64,000 nt of DNA from Saprospiraceae bacterium (GCA_026129545.1 JAHCHX010000001.1:2355501-2419500), one strand, 5' to 3'. Shown: positions 33,869 through 42,762, counted from the stretch's first letter. Made by a program: numbers and translations. Notes: a model not told the origin generated them from the letters alone.

Positions 33869-34907
33869 ACCCGCTGCCAAACGCCGCCAGACAAACCAAG
33901 TCGCCTTCTTTTACTTTTCCGGCCTCATAAGCCTCGCACAAGGCAATCGGCACCGATGCAGCGGTGGTATTACCGAACTTTTGGATGTTGTTCCAGACTT
34001 GGTCGTCGCGCAGCCCCAATATCTTTTGCACGAATTGGCTGATACGCAAATTGGCTTGGTGCGGAATGAGCATATTGATATCGGATGGTTTCAGCCCCAC
34101 CTCGTTCAGCGCCTCGTGAATCACCTCAGGAAATTTCTGCACGGCCATTTTAAAAACAAATTGGCCCTCCATGTTGGGATAGTACATCCCTTCCTGCATC
34201 ATTTTGGGGGTCAGGAAAATCTCGCCGTAAGTGTCGGCAGGCGGGTAACCAAAATCTATTTCCTCGCCCATTTTTTTGAAATGATATCCGCCGTGAGAGC
34301 CGGGATTGATGAAGGCAAGTTTTTCGGCGTGGGTACCATCGGAATGTAGTTTGGTGGTGAGGATGCCTCGTTCGGGAGCCTCGGTGGGCTGCACGATGGC
34401 TGCTCCCGCTCCGTCGCCGAAGATGACCGTCACGTTGCGTCCGCGCGTGCTAAAATCAAGTCCCATCGAGTGCATCTCGGAGCCAACCACCAACACGTTT
34501 TTATACATGCCTGTCTTTACGAACTGGTCGGCAATGCTGAGCGCATACACGAAGCCGCTGCATTGGTTGCGCACGTCGAGCGCGCCCACTTCCTTGTGTG
34601 TGATGCCCAATTCGCGCTGGAGCAAAACACCGCAGCCCGGGAAGTAATAGTCGGGGCTAAGCGTGGCGAAAATAATGAAATCAATGTCGGTTGGCTCTAT
34701 GCCGGCACGCTCGCAAGCGATGCGCGTGGCGACAGCCCCCATGGAAGAGGTGGTCTCTTGGTGTTTTTGGCCGTATCGACGTTCTCGGATGCCAGTTCGT
34801 TCCTGAATCCACTCGTCGGTGGTGTCCATCACACGGGTCAATTCATCGTTGGTCACGATGCGTTCGGGGACGTAGTGGCCGATGCCAGCTATCATGCTTC
34901 GTTTCAT
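33837..34907 (-). CDS. 3-oxoacyl-ACP synthase III family protein (FabH-like)
   Basis: 356 residues. Condensing enzyme of the thiolase fold. The catalytic Cys116 is in DVRNQCSGF, His283 in LIPHQAN and Asn313 in FGNTTAAS, so the triad is complete. VIFGDGAGAAIV and the terminal AFGSGFTWASALIRW also fit. FabH starts fatty-acid chains from acyl-CoA and malonyl-ACP. Bacteroidota often have several paralogs, and this one is not beside plsX, rpmF or fabD. It may therefore serve a branched-chain or secondary lipid pathway. I give no symbol for that reason. Confidence 0.9.
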   Translation of the reverse strand: MKRSMIAGIGHYVPERIVTNDELTRVMDTTDEWIQERTGIRERRYGQKHQETTSSMGAVATRIACERAGIEPTDIDFIIFATLSPDYYFPGCGVLLQRELGITHKEVGALDVRNQCSGFVYALSIADQFVKTGMYKNVLVVGSEMHSMGLDFSTRGRNVTVIFGDGAGAAIVQPTEAPERGILTTKLHSDGTHAEKLAFINPGSHGGYHFKKMGEEIDFGYPPADTYGEIFLTPKMMQEGMYYPNMEGQFVFKMAVQKFPEVIHEALNEVGLKPSDINMLIPHQANLRISQFVQKILGLRDDQVWNNIQKFGNTTAASVPIALCEAYEAGKVKEGDLVCLAAFGSGFTWASALIRW

Positions 34908-35181
34908 GAATAAATGGTATTAATTGATGCGAGGGCGCAGTTCTCAGTGTTTTTCGCTACAACTGATATTGCGGTGGCAAAGTTGACTAAAATTTGAGAA
35001 AAGGCGCTTGCCCACACAGGCAAGTTTATAGAGCATCGGTTGCAAGGACACGCAAATTTTTCCATTTTATCCGCCCAAAACATTCATTTATAGAAAATTC
35101 TCGCACGTCTCCAAAGTGTCTGCGTACTCTTGCATTCGGATAAAAACGGCTGAAAAACAGGTACAATCACTTTGTTACACT

Positions 35182-36618
35182 ATGAAGCACTTTCTAATGC
35201 CCCTTTTTGCCGCCCTCTTCTTTGCGGCGGGCGTTCGCGCGCAAGAAGTTTGGTCGCTCGAACGCTGCATTCTCTATGCGCAGGAGAATAACCTTAGCGT
35301 GAAACAGGCGGAAGCCAACGTGAAAACGGCTTTGCTTTCCGAGCGCCAAGCCAAGGCCGCTCGCTTGCCCAACGTGAGCTCTAGTTTCAATGCGGGCGAA
35401 CAGTTTGGCCGCACTATTGACCCCACCACCAACCAGTTCAGCACCGTTGCCACAGGCTTCAACAGCGTCAGTCTGAATGCTGGCGTGGGCTTGTTCAACG
35501 GTGGTTTCATTCACCACTCCACGCGGCAGGCATCGTGGGATGCGCAAGCATCGCGAGCCGATGCAGAACAAACCACCAACACGCTCGCGCTGCAAATCGC
35601 GCAAGCTTATCTGAACATCCTGCTTTTTGAGGAACAGTTGAAAAATGCCCAAAAGCGAGTGGCCACCAGTACCGAACAACTCAATGCCACCCAAAAACTG
35701 ATTGACGCTGGCAATCTCCCAGCCGCCGACCGCTTCAATATCCTGGCGCAAATCGCGCAAGGCGAGCAAGCAGCGGTGCAGGCACAAAACAGCGTCGAAT
35801 TGGCCTACCTCAGCCTCAAACAATTGCTCCAGCTGGAACCTGACTTCGACCTCCGCATCGAACGACCCACGATATCCGTGCCAGCAGATGCCGCGCCCGA
35901 AGCAATGACATTGACCCCTATCTACAATGTGGCATTGGGCACACAGCCCAACGTCCGTGCCGCCGATTACCGCATCAAAAGCGCGGAAGAAGGGGTTTAT
36001 GTCGCCAAATCAGCCTATTGGCCTTCGGTATCGCTCTTTGCCAACCTGACCAGCAACTACTCTACCCGTTTTCTTGATTTTCAAAACGGCAGGTTCCTCG
36101 GTCAGGAGCTTTCCCCGCCCATTCCTGTGCGCATCAACAATGAAGATGCTTTTATCCAGCAGTTTGTCAGCAGGTTTGAATACGATAAGATTCCTTATTT
36201 AAAGCAGATGGACCAGAACTTTGGCCAGGGAGTAGGCTTAAACATCAGCATCCCCATTTATCAAAATGGTCGCACACGGCTTAGCGTGGAGCGTGCCCGC
36301 CTCAATGTGCTGAATGCCCAATTGCAACAAAATCAGACTCGTCAGCAACTTAAAAACGACATCCAAACGGCGATTGCCAACGCTCGCGCAGCCCGCAAAC
36401 AGCTGGATGCCGCGCAGAAAACTTTTGATGCTACCAAAATTGCTTATGAGAATACTGAAAAACGCCACCAACTCGGCGCTGTGAACACGCTTGACCTCAC
36501 CACCGCTCGTAACAACCTTGACATTGCAGAGAATGACCTGACGGTGGCCCGCTTCGACTATTTGTTCAAACTTAAAATCTTGGACTTCTACGAGGGCAAG
36601 CCTATCACGCTCAATTGA
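35182..36618 (+). CDS. TolC-family outer membrane efflux protein
   Basis: 478 residues from the ATG at 35182, which begins the signal peptide MKHFLMPLFAALFFAAGVRAQ. Two internally repeated OEP halves of long helices are seen: SLERCILYAQENNLSVKQAEANVK...ERQAKAARLPNVSSSFNAG early, and GVGLNISIPIYQNGRTRLSVERARLN followed by coiled coil later. The C-terminus has NTLDLTTARNNLDIAENDLTVARFDYLFKLKILDFYEGKPI. It forms the trimeric exit duct for tripartite pumps or type I secretion. The usual membrane-fusion and RND genes are not adjacent. Confidence 0.93.
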   Translation: MKHFLMPLFAALFFAAGVRAQEVWSLERCILYAQENNLSVKQAEANVKTALLSERQAKAARLPNVSSSFNAGEQFGRTIDPTTNQFSTVATGFNSVSLNAGVGLFNGGFIHHSTRQASWDAQASRADAEQTTNTLALQIAQAYLNILLFEEQLKNAQKRVATSTEQLNATQKLIDAGNLPAADRFNILAQIAQGEQAAVQAQNSVELAYLSLKQLLQLEPDFDLRIERPTISVPADAAPEAMTLTPIYNVALGTQPNVRAADYRIKSAEEGVYVAKSAYWPSVSLFANLTSNYSTRFLDFQNGRFLGQELSPPIPVRINNEDAFIQQFVSRFEYDKIPYLKQMDQNFGQGVGLNISIPIYQNGRTRLSVERARLNVLNAQLQQNQTRQQLKNDIQTAIANARAARKQLDAAQKTFDATKIAYENTEKRHQLGAVNTLDLTTARNNLDIAENDLTVARFDYLFKLKILDFYEGKPITLN

Positions 36619-36681
36619 TGCCCCTCCAAAAAATGGAGGACTCGGCTCATGTTCCGAAATCGGCTGCGAGTCTCTTTTTTT

Positions 36682-36736
36682 TGACAGGATTGACAGGATT
36701 GTTTCTTAAACCTGTCAATCTTGTCAATCCTGCCAG
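36682..36736. repeat. GACAGGATT-family hairpin between convergent genes
   Basis: TTGACAGGATTGACAGGATTG on the left pairs with CCTGTCAATCTTGTCAATCC on the right, with two mismatches in about 20. It is related to the 27679 hairpin. Its position between the convergent tolC-like and nusB genes would suit a terminator. Confidence 0.75.
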
Positions 36737-36780
36737 AAAACAATTCCAGCGAATACTGCCGTCAGCTCGGAACACGAGTG

Positions 36781-37716
36781 CTACTCTATCAATCCGCGGC
36801 CTTCTTTCACGATTTTTTCTTCTTTCAGGAGCTTTTTCATCAGCCGGTCGAGAATGCCGTTGATGAAGTCCTTGCTTTTGTCGGTGGAGTAAATTTTTGA
36901 GATTTCGACAAATTCGTTGAGCGTGACTTTGGTGGGAATGGTGGGAAAGTGCAGCAGCTCACACAGCGCCATTTTGAGCATAATCATGTCGAGCACGGCT
37001 ACTCGGTCAGCATCCCAGTTTTTGAGCGTCGGTTCTATCTGCTCGAAGAGAGCGAGGTCTTCTTGGCAGGTTTTGCGGAGCAATTGCTCGCCGAATTCTC
37101 GCACGGTCTCGTCCGCGGGTTCAAATTCTTTGTAAAACTCGCCACTCACGGGCATTGCCTTGAGGGTCTTTTTGATAGCCCCCACGACGAGCGACTCGTC
37201 ATCGGGCCAATTGTTGTAGTGGTCTTCCGAAATCTCGATGAAAAGGTCGTTGGCGACAAGAACGCGATACAGTTCGAGCAGGATTTTCGCGTGTTCCTCG
37301 TTGGTAGGCTCCGTCAGCGCGAGGTAGGCTTTATATTCGGGAGTGTCTGCGAAGGCATTGTACATGACGCGGACGTGGTCGTTGTCAATGTTTTGGTTGA
37401 GCTTGTATTTGGCGACGATGTTGAGGAACTCCTTGTGGTTGGCAAGGCTTTGGGTGCATGGGTTGCTGTAAAGTCGCGGTGTGAACGCCTTGTCCTCATC
37501 GGAGGGTAGATGTTTTGCAGCGCGATTGGCAGCGTCTTTTTCGGCGTATTGCGCTACTTTGAGAAGCAAATAAAGATGGAGGATGTAAAGCTCATAAGTC
37601 TTCCAGATGCCATCGTTGTACTCCTTCACCAAATCGGGAAAAGCGAGCTGCTCGTCGCGATTGAGCATATACAACAATTGCATCACTTTGATTCGAACGC
37701 TGCGGCGACTTAACAT
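36781..37716 (-). CDS. nusB: Transcription antitermination factor NusB, long Bacteroidota form
   Basis: 311 residues, about twice the length of E. coli NusB. An N-terminal region (MLSRRSVRIKVMQLLYMLNRDEQL, then helices) precedes the conserved core at the C-terminus: LLRKTCQEDLALFEQIEPTLKNWDADRVAVLDMIMLKMALCELLHFPTIPTKVTLNEFVEISKIYSTDKSKDFINGILD (shown here only as landmarks DRVAVLDMIMLKMA, IPTKVTLNEFVEI, DKSKDFINGILD). NusB binds boxA RNA with NusE and supports rRNA antitermination. The long version is usual in this phylum. Confidence 0.9.
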   Translation of the reverse strand: MLSRRSVRIKVMQLLYMLNRDEQLAFPDLVKEYNDGIWKTYELYILHLYLLLKVAQYAEKDAANRAAKHLPSDEDKAFTPRLYSNPCTQSLANHKEFLNIVAKYKLNQNIDNDHVRVMYNAFADTPEYKAYLALTEPTNEEHAKILLELYRVLVANDLFIEISEDHYNNWPDDESLVVGAIKKTLKAMPVSGEFYKEFEPADETVREFGEQLLRKTCQEDLALFEQIEPTLKNWDADRVAVLDMIMLKMALCELLHFPTIPTKVTLNEFVEISKIYSTDKSKDFINGILDRLMKKLLKEEKIVKEGRGLIE

Positions 37717-37815
37717 GGGATGTCAAAGGACGTGTTTACAGTAAAAAGATGGGGCAAAGAAACAAATTTTTTAAATAACACACACCGAACGAAGATTTCG
37801 GCAAACTCGAGCATT

Positions 37816-37860
37816 CGGCAGAAGGACACGTAAACACGATGCGCCCGTGTCTTTCTGCCG
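37816..37860 (-). terminator. Hairpin downstream of the T9SS protein gene
   Basis: CGGCAGAAGGACACG (37816-37830) pairs with CGTGTCTTTCTGCCG (37846-37860), one mismatch in 15. It lies 14 bases beyond the stop at 37874 on the minus strand. Confidence 0.65.
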
Positions 37861-37873
37861 AACGGGCGCAATA

Positions 37874-38914
37874 TCACATCTTGACCAACTTTGTGGTGGC
37901 CCGGCCTGCTGCTGTCTCCAGCGTGCAATAGTAAACACCTGAAGCCCACCGTTGTGTTTCCACAAAAATCTGACCTTCTGCGCGGCTACCAAAAGCTTGC
38001 TGCGACACGATTCTCCCGGCGCTGTCGGCCACGAGCAAACGGCCTTCTTGGGGCGTTTTCATTTTCCATGAAAAATACGCCTTGTCTTGCACAGGGTTTG
38101 GCAAGACATTGAAGTACAGCATATTGCCTATTAAGTGGGTGGAGGATGGTGGAGGCGAGTTGGTCACGATAATGTCGTCCACTTGCAACAAATGGTCGTC
38201 GTAGGAATCGTGCAGAAAGGCGATGTAAATCGTTTCGTTGGCATATTGGTGCAGCGAGACGGAGTGTGGCTCCATCTTGCCCCGGTAGTAGGGGAATCCC
38301 GCATCGTCGTAGGCGATAAAGTAGTAGCTGGTGTCCGTGTAGCCGTTGGCGTGGATGTAGCCCTCCGAGTACTTGAACTTGCTCACGTCGAGCGTGAAAA
38401 ACGTGGGAGCGTTGATGGTTTCTGCCGCCTTGAACAGCGTGTCGGCAAATACGTTGGCGGTAGGCTCGTTGGAGGTTTTTGAAACCAAAACCTTGTACCC
38501 ATCCACAAAACGTGGCCCTTCAAAGGTGAGCGAGCGCCAACACAGCCAATAAGAGTCGTCGGGTATGAAGATGGGTTTCACGATGAGCCAATTGTCGGTT
38601 CTTATCCCTGTGGTGTCGAGCCAAGAACAGCTGGTGAATGCGGAGTTGGTAGCCTCTTCCGCGTTTTCTGCTCCCAAGTCGCTTTCCCAATACCAAGCAG
38701 GTGGGGTTATATCGTCCACGACGCAATTGCCTTCCATCATGTCGCCGTCATAGTTTACCCAGTCTTGGTCGTCGCCAGAAGGAAAGGGAAGCATAAAAGG
38801 AGTGGGGTCGGTCTCAAAACGTTCTTTGACGAGGGTGTCAGGGACTGCCGAATACTGTGCTTGGAGGGTTGTTGCTGCCACGAGAAATGAAAGTAATGTA
38901 AAGAAAGCCTTCAT
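37874..38914 (-). CDS. T9SS-exported protein with a choice-of-anchor J / cleaved-adhesin-like domain
   Basis: 346 residues from the ATG at 38914. Signal peptide MKAFFTLLSFLVAATTLQAQ. A jelly-roll domain of the choice-of-anchor J type spans about 30-255: ERFETDPTPFMLPFPSGDDQDW, TDNWLIVKPIFI, SYWLCWRSL, ETIYIAFLHDSYDDHLLQVDDIIV. The last about 75 residues are a type A sorting domain: FNVLPNPVQDKAYFSWKM, GRIVSQQAFGS, WASGVYYCTLETAAGRATTKLVKM. It should cross the outer membrane through T9SS and be anchored or released. It lies 14 bp downstream of the heptose kinase gene and probably shares its transcript. Confidence 0.88.
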   Translation of the reverse strand: MKAFFTLLSFLVAATTLQAQYSAVPDTLVKERFETDPTPFMLPFPSGDDQDWVNYDGDMMEGNCVVDDITPPAWYWESDLGAENAEEATNSAFTSCSWLDTTGIRTDNWLIVKPIFIPDDSYWLCWRSLTFEGPRFVDGYKVLVSKTSNEPTANVFADTLFKAAETINAPTFFTLDVSKFKYSEGYIHANGYTDTSYYFIAYDDAGFPYYRGKMEPHSVSLHQYANETIYIAFLHDSYDDHLLQVDDIIVTNSPPPSSTHLIGNMLYFNVLPNPVQDKAYFSWKMKTPQEGRLLVADSAGRIVSQQAFGSRAEGQIFVETQRWASGVYYCTLETAAGRATTKLVKM

Positions 38915-38928
38915 GGTGCGCGGATTGT

Positions 38929-39903
38929 TTATGTGAAAAAATGTTTGAGCTCGTTGGCCAGAATGTCGCGCCGCACAGGTACCACCCCCGGAAATTCGCA
39001 CACTTGTCCCCCTGCGAGATTGGATAAGGCTGCAATGGTCTTTAAGTCCAAACCTGCCGCCAATCCCAATGCCGCCACACTTATCACCGTATCGCCCGCC
39101 CCGCTCACATCTGCCACGTCGCGTGGCTCCGTCGGATAAATCGCCCCGTCATTTCCGCCGTCCAAAAATAAGCCTTTTTCCGATAGCGTAATCATCGTAA
39201 AACGATTTCGCAATTTTTCGCGCAAAAAATCCGAAGCTCGCTGAAGCGACGGCAACTCTGGCTGCACCGAAAATGGCGTGCTATCCCTCACTTCTTTCAA
39301 GTTGGGCTTAAACAAATCCACGCCCTCATAGGCGAAAAAGTTGGCTTTCTTGGGGTCCACGGCAGTCATAATCCCTCTTTCTTTTGCCGCGGTCACCATC
39401 CACTGAATTACGGATGGGGTCAACACTCCCTTGTTGTAGTCTTGAAAAATGACGATGCGAATAGGGCGCTCTTTCAGCAATTGCGATACTTTTTGCAAAA
39501 AGAAATTCGTCTCCTCTTCATTCAGGTCGTGAGCGTCCTCGCTGTCAATGCGGAGCATCTGTTGATTGTTGCCCAACACGCGGGTTTTGACCGTCGTGCG
39601 GCGCATGGGCGATGCCACGATGCCTTCTGCCGTGATGTCGTATTCCGGGAGTATGTGCCTGAGGCGCTCGCCATCCTCGTCGCGCCCAACCACGCTGCAC
39701 AAGATGGGAGTGGCACCCAATGCTCGCACATTGAGCGCCACGTTCGCTGCGCCCCCCAGACGGTCTTCCGTGGCGTGGTGCAACACGACAGGCACGGGCG
39801 CCTCGGGCGAGATGCGGCTCACGGAGCCAGTGAGATAGCGGTCGAGCATCACGTCGCCCAAAATCAAAACTTCCTGTCCTTCAAGTTTTTGTAGAATATC
39901 CAT
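38929..39903 (-). CDS. rfaE1: D-glycero-beta-D-manno-heptose-7-phosphate kinase-like PfkB kinase
   Basis: 324 residues of the PfkB ribokinase fold, corresponding to domain I of HldE. No adenylyltransferase domain follows. Motifs are LILGDVMLDRYLTGSVSRISPEAPVPV (the HldE hallmark), DRLGGAANVALNVRALG, VVGRDEDG, VDPKKANF, FKPNLKE and the catalytic DVSGAGDTVIS (Asp as base). It makes heptose-1,7-bisphosphate for LPS inner-core or other surface heptose. The partner nucleotidyltransferase must be elsewhere. The T9SS gene follows after 14 bp, and the MBL-fold gene precedes by 27 bp on the same strand. Confidence 0.87.
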   Translation of the reverse strand: MDILQKLEGQEVLILGDVMLDRYLTGSVSRISPEAPVPVVLHHATEDRLGGAANVALNVRALGATPILCSVVGRDEDGERLRHILPEYDITAEGIVASPMRRTTVKTRVLGNNQQMLRIDSEDAHDLNEEETNFFLQKVSQLLKERPIRIVIFQDYNKGVLTPSVIQWMVTAAKERGIMTAVDPKKANFFAYEGVDLFKPNLKEVRDSTPFSVQPELPSLQRASDFLREKLRNRFTMITLSEKGLFLDGGNDGAIYPTEPRDVADVSGAGDTVISVAALGLAAGLDLKTIAALSNLAGGQVCEFPGVVPVRRDILANELKHFFT

Positions 39904-39930
39904 AGGGGATTGTAGGTGGCTAAATCAGTG

Positions 39931-40833
39931 TCAACGCTCAAACTTTTTTTTCCAATAACGCAGCAGGCCGGCCACTGACATGAAGGCTGGATTGGCGGCC
40001 TCGTAGCGACGCAAGCCACGTTCGTCCACACCAAGCGCGGTGAGCTCGTCCGCCACATATTTTTCAAATAGCGGCACGATTTGCTCAGCTGGGGTTTGCT
40101 GTTCGGCATAGGGTTTCATCCATTCCGCCCAAGCCAAAAGACGGTTTTCGAGCGCGTTCAGGTGGGTTGTCTTGTCGGTGATTTTGCCAAAATGTGTCAG
40201 ATAAAGTGTTTCGGCAGGCAGCTCGCGCATCAAACGAATGGAAGCCAACCAGTCTTCCACTTGGATGTCGGGTGGTGGGCAGGGCGGGACCACTGGGCCA
40301 TTGCCTATTTTCACTCCGGCCACATCTCCGGTGAACAGGCTCGACTCGGCACCCTTGCCCACTTGCCACGCAATGTGGTGGACCGCATGGCCGGGCGTAT
40401 GCCATGCCGTGAACGTCAGTCCGGCGGCTTGAACGGTGTCGCCATGCGATGGAGCGGACAACCGCGATGCCTCAATGGGATGCATTGGCCCCCACAAAGC
40501 TTCCATTTGTCCCCCATATATCATTCGGGCGGAGTTGTAAAGTTTCTCAGGCGCCATCAAATGTGGCAGCCCCTTAGGGTGAACGTGGACGGTGGCGCCT
40601 TTTTGAGCAAAGGCCCACGCAGCCCCCGCATGGTCGAAATGGATGTGAGAGAGAAAAACGTGCTGAAAATCGGTCAGCTGCCAGTTGTTGTTTTGCAAGG
40701 CTGTTTCCAAGTGTGCCAGCGTGGAAGCGGGGCCGGTTTCTACCAAAACCAAGCCACCGCTTCCTTCAACGACGTAGGAAGCGATGGCATTTTCGATATT
40801 CAGAAACCCCAAATCAAGTGTGTGAACTTTCAT
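39931..40833 (-). CDS. Metallo-beta-lactamase-fold hydrolase
   Basis: 300 residues. The zinc site HIHFDHAGAA (HxHxDH) lies at about residues 63-72. VHVHPKGLPHLM, the later His in WHTPGHAVHHIAW, and SLFTGDVAG with the bridging Asp complete the ligand set. The last about 100 residues are helical, as in glyoxalase II-like and thioester-hydrolase MBL proteins. The substrate is unknown. TACCTTTG lies 4 bases before the ATG, suggesting leaderless mRNA. It probably heads a unit with the heptose kinase and T9SS genes. Confidence 0.9.
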   Translation of the reverse strand: MKVHTLDLGFLNIENAIASYVVEGSGGLVLVETGPASTLAHLETALQNNNWQLTDFQHVFLSHIHFDHAGAAWAFAQKGATVHVHPKGLPHLMAPEKLYNSARMIYGGQMEALWGPMHPIEASRLSAPSHGDTVQAAGLTFTAWHTPGHAVHHIAWQVGKGAESSLFTGDVAGVKIGNGPVVPPCPPPDIQVEDWLASIRLMRELPAETLYLTHFGKITDKTTHLNALENRLLAWAEWMKPYAEQQTPAEQIVPLFEKYVADELTALGVDERGLRRYEAANPAFMSVAGLLRYWKKKFER

Positions 40834-40837
40834 GGGG

Positions 40838-40845
40838 CAAAGGTA
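40838..40845 (-). promoter_or_regulatory. -7 element abutting the MBL-fold gene
   Basis: TACCTTTG, CCCC, ATG on the minus strand, the same arrangement as at the DUF4271 gene. Confidence 0.5.
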
Positions 40846-40870
40846 GCACCAACGCTATACAACGCACCCG

Positions 40871-41221
40871 TTAAAACCTGAGCTGGACAGAAACCTCCGA
40901 TTGATTGGGACGCACTTCAATGGTTGTTTCTGTTTCCCGGTCGTCGTGATAAGCACGGATGAGATAGGTGCCGGGCAGCAACTCCAGGGTGAAAGCGCCA
41001 CTGCTGTCAGTCAAAGACGCTATGTCGTGGAACGGTTGAGAGCCTTCCACGACAGTGACCACCGCGTCGCTGAGGGGTAGGTTGTCTTGCAAAACGATGC
41101 CTTCGATTTTGACCATTTTTTTGAATGACTTTGTTGGTTCCACTTGAGCACAGTAAAAGGATAAAACGGGGGTTAGCACCAATAGTGCAAACCCCCGTTG
41201 CAGCAAATGCGGACGACTCAT
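40871..41221 (-). CDS. Carboxypeptidase-regulatory-like domain protein
   Basis: 116 residues from the ATG at 41221, which overlaps the protease stop as ATGA. The N-terminal hydrophobic segment RGFALLVLTPVLSFYC ends in a cysteine and could be a lipoprotein signal. The remainder is one CarboxypepD_reg-like beta-sandwich: VKIEGIVLQDNLPLSDAVVTVVEG, SLTDSSGAFTLELLPGTYLIRAYHDD, TTIEVRPNQSEVSVQLRF. Such domains are found on TonB receptors and surface proteins. The tight coupling to the protease suggests a joint function. The specific role is unknown. Confidence 0.8.
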   Translation of the reverse strand: MSRPHLLQRGFALLVLTPVLSFYCAQVEPTKSFKKMVKIEGIVLQDNLPLSDAVVTVVEGSQPFHDIASLTDSSGAFTLELLPGTYLIRAYHDDRETETTIEVRPNQSEVSVQLRF

Positions 41222-42147
41222 AGACCCAAGGATGCCCAATTGTTCAAATTGGTACGCACAGCGGGCACGATGCGCGTGGCAGAATTGCCCGATGCGTGTC
41301 CGTTGGTGTGGATGCCGACCGCAAAACGGTCAACCCCCGACTTGTACCAAACGGGCGAGCCGCTTTGACCTCCCATCGTGTCAATGTCGTACACGATTCT
41401 TCGGCTGTTGACGGATTTGGGCTTCTTGTAGTGGAACCACTGCTGGCTGCCCCCTTTGTCGCCCGGGTAGCCGGATAGGTTGAGGGTCATGCCCAGCAGT
41501 GTGGCATCATTCAAGACAGCAGTCTTGTAAAGACCCGTGGCAAGTCCCGGTTTGTAGCTGGGCGGCAAGATGATGGCACCGTAGTCGAAATTCGGATTGG
41601 GACTGCTGACCCATCCACTGACTGAGCGGAAATTGGTGGAGACACCGCTGCCATAAGGTTTGAGTGCGCCATTAAGTCCCGGTATGACTTCGATGGAGCG
41701 CACCCAACCACCAGCGGCGTGCATGAACACGCAGTGTCCAGCCGTGATGACCGTGCGCGGGCTGATGAGCCACCCTGTGCCGATGTAACGATTGCCATTG
41801 GCAGCCGTGATGCGCAAGGCGCATATCGCACGCCAGGGGAAAGATGTGGTCGGGTTGATGCGAACGCGGTCGTCTGTACCGATGATGACCTCGGTCAGGC
41901 TGCGTGGTTGCGCGTCGGGGTAGGTGCCAAAATAGGCATCCGGCAAGAATTCGTCTTGGTTGGCTTCCAAATCGGCATCCATCTCTTCCAAGTCCGCTTC
42001 TGAGAGCATCACGTCGGCTTCAAGCTCATCGAGCGAGAGAGAGCGGGGTGAGGGCGCGGGCCCGGAAGGGGTGTTCGACACGGCGGAGTGACTGGTGGTG
42101 CCGTCGCCATTTTGTTCTACTTCAATCGTTTTTTCAGAGGATTTCAT
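41218..42147 (-). CDS. Trypsin-like serine peptidase (S1B/V8 type)
   Basis: 309 residues from the ATG at 42147. No signal peptide is visible, unlike most secreted family members. The N-terminal 85 residues are acidic and low complexity (DELEADVMLSEADLEEMDADLE) and may be a propeptide or partner-binding tail. The catalytic triad is complete: His138 in ITAGHC, Asp188 in NFDYGAI, Ser262 in GGQSGSP. VIIGTDDRVRINPTTSFPWRAIC is the usual entry to the domain in glutamyl-endopeptidase-like proteins. It is followed by the coupled regulatory-domain gene. It may be cytoplasmic or exported by a non-Sec route. Confidence 0.88.
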   Translation of the reverse strand: MKSSEKTIEVEQNGDGTTSHSAVSNTPSGPAPSPRSLSLDELEADVMLSEADLEEMDADLEANQDEFLPDAYFGTYPDAQPRSLTEVIIGTDDRVRINPTTSFPWRAICALRITAANGNRYIGTGWLISPRTVITAGHCVFMHAAGGWVRSIEVIPGLNGALKPYGSGVSTNFRSVSGWVSSPNPNFDYGAIILPPSYKPGLATGLYKTAVLNDATLLGMTLNLSGYPGDKGGSQQWFHYKKPKSVNSRRIVYDIDTMGGQSGSPVWYKSGVDRFAVGIHTNGHASGNSATRIVPAVRTNLNNWASLGL

Positions 42148-42311
42148 GATTGTTGGAAAAAATTGGAGAAACACCCTTGCTAACACGAAGGGTAGTGCGA
42201 CCATCAACCTGCCCTGATGATTGAGCTCGCAAGCGGCGAAAAAAGCCTCGTTGCGTGACACAAATTTGGGGGTGAGGCCTAATGGATTGCAACGGACACG
42301 ATTGGCCTTCT

Positions 42312-42491
42312 TCAGCCGCCATTGGTCACGACCGGACGGCCGAACCGGGCGTATATCTCTCCGAGCAATGCCGGCGGTATCAGGTCGCGGGCGGGCAGTT
42401 GTATGTTGGCTTTTTTGAGCCAGCGCCCCAGTGTCTTGGGGCTGATGCCATATTCGATGGCGATTTGCTGGCGGGTTTTTGCCTTTTCCAT
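42312..42491 (-). CDS. Small helix-turn-helix protein (59 residues)
   Basis: Reading the minus strand from the ATG at 42491 gives MEKAKTRQQIAIEYGISPKT and continues LGRWLKKANIQLPARDLIPP to a TGA at 42312. The first half is a textbook HTH (RQQIAIEYGIS as helix-turn, TLGRWLKKA as recognition helix), like transposase or Fis-type HTH mini-proteins. It is too short for common ORF cut-offs. It lies between the SARP-type regulator and the protease on the same strand, and could be their local regulator. The identity of its DNA site is unknown. Confidence 0.7.
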   Translation of the reverse strand: MEKAKTRQQIAIEYGISPKTLGRWLKKANIQLPARDLIPPALLGEIYARFGRPVVTNGG

Positions 42492-42539
42492 TGGTGTGCG
42501 GTTTTGAGTTGCTTAAACGGGATTTTTTTCATAATGTAT

Positions 42540-42622
42540 GCGAATCTGGGGGGCTGAAAACATGTGCCATTCAGGCAGTGATTTGAAATCGTCGCCTGAA
42601 TAAATGCTTGAACATCAGATGC
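42540..42622 (-). repeat. Interspersed repeat family 2, copy 3
   Basis: On the minus strand: CTGATGTTCAAGCATTTATTCAGGC, GATTTCAAATCACTGCCTGAAT, then ACATGTTTTCAG and ATTCGC. Hairpin arms are at 42569-42576 and 42594-42601. Confidence 0.75.
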
Positions 42623-42762
42623 TAATAGGATTCACCCCCTAGTTCACCAATAGATATACCCTTTGTCTGAACGTGACTATGGGATGTCATTGACTTTTCA
42701 ATGCATCCCATAGACCCACTACTGAGGAATTTTGACGAATCAAAGTCAGATGCTGACCTTCG

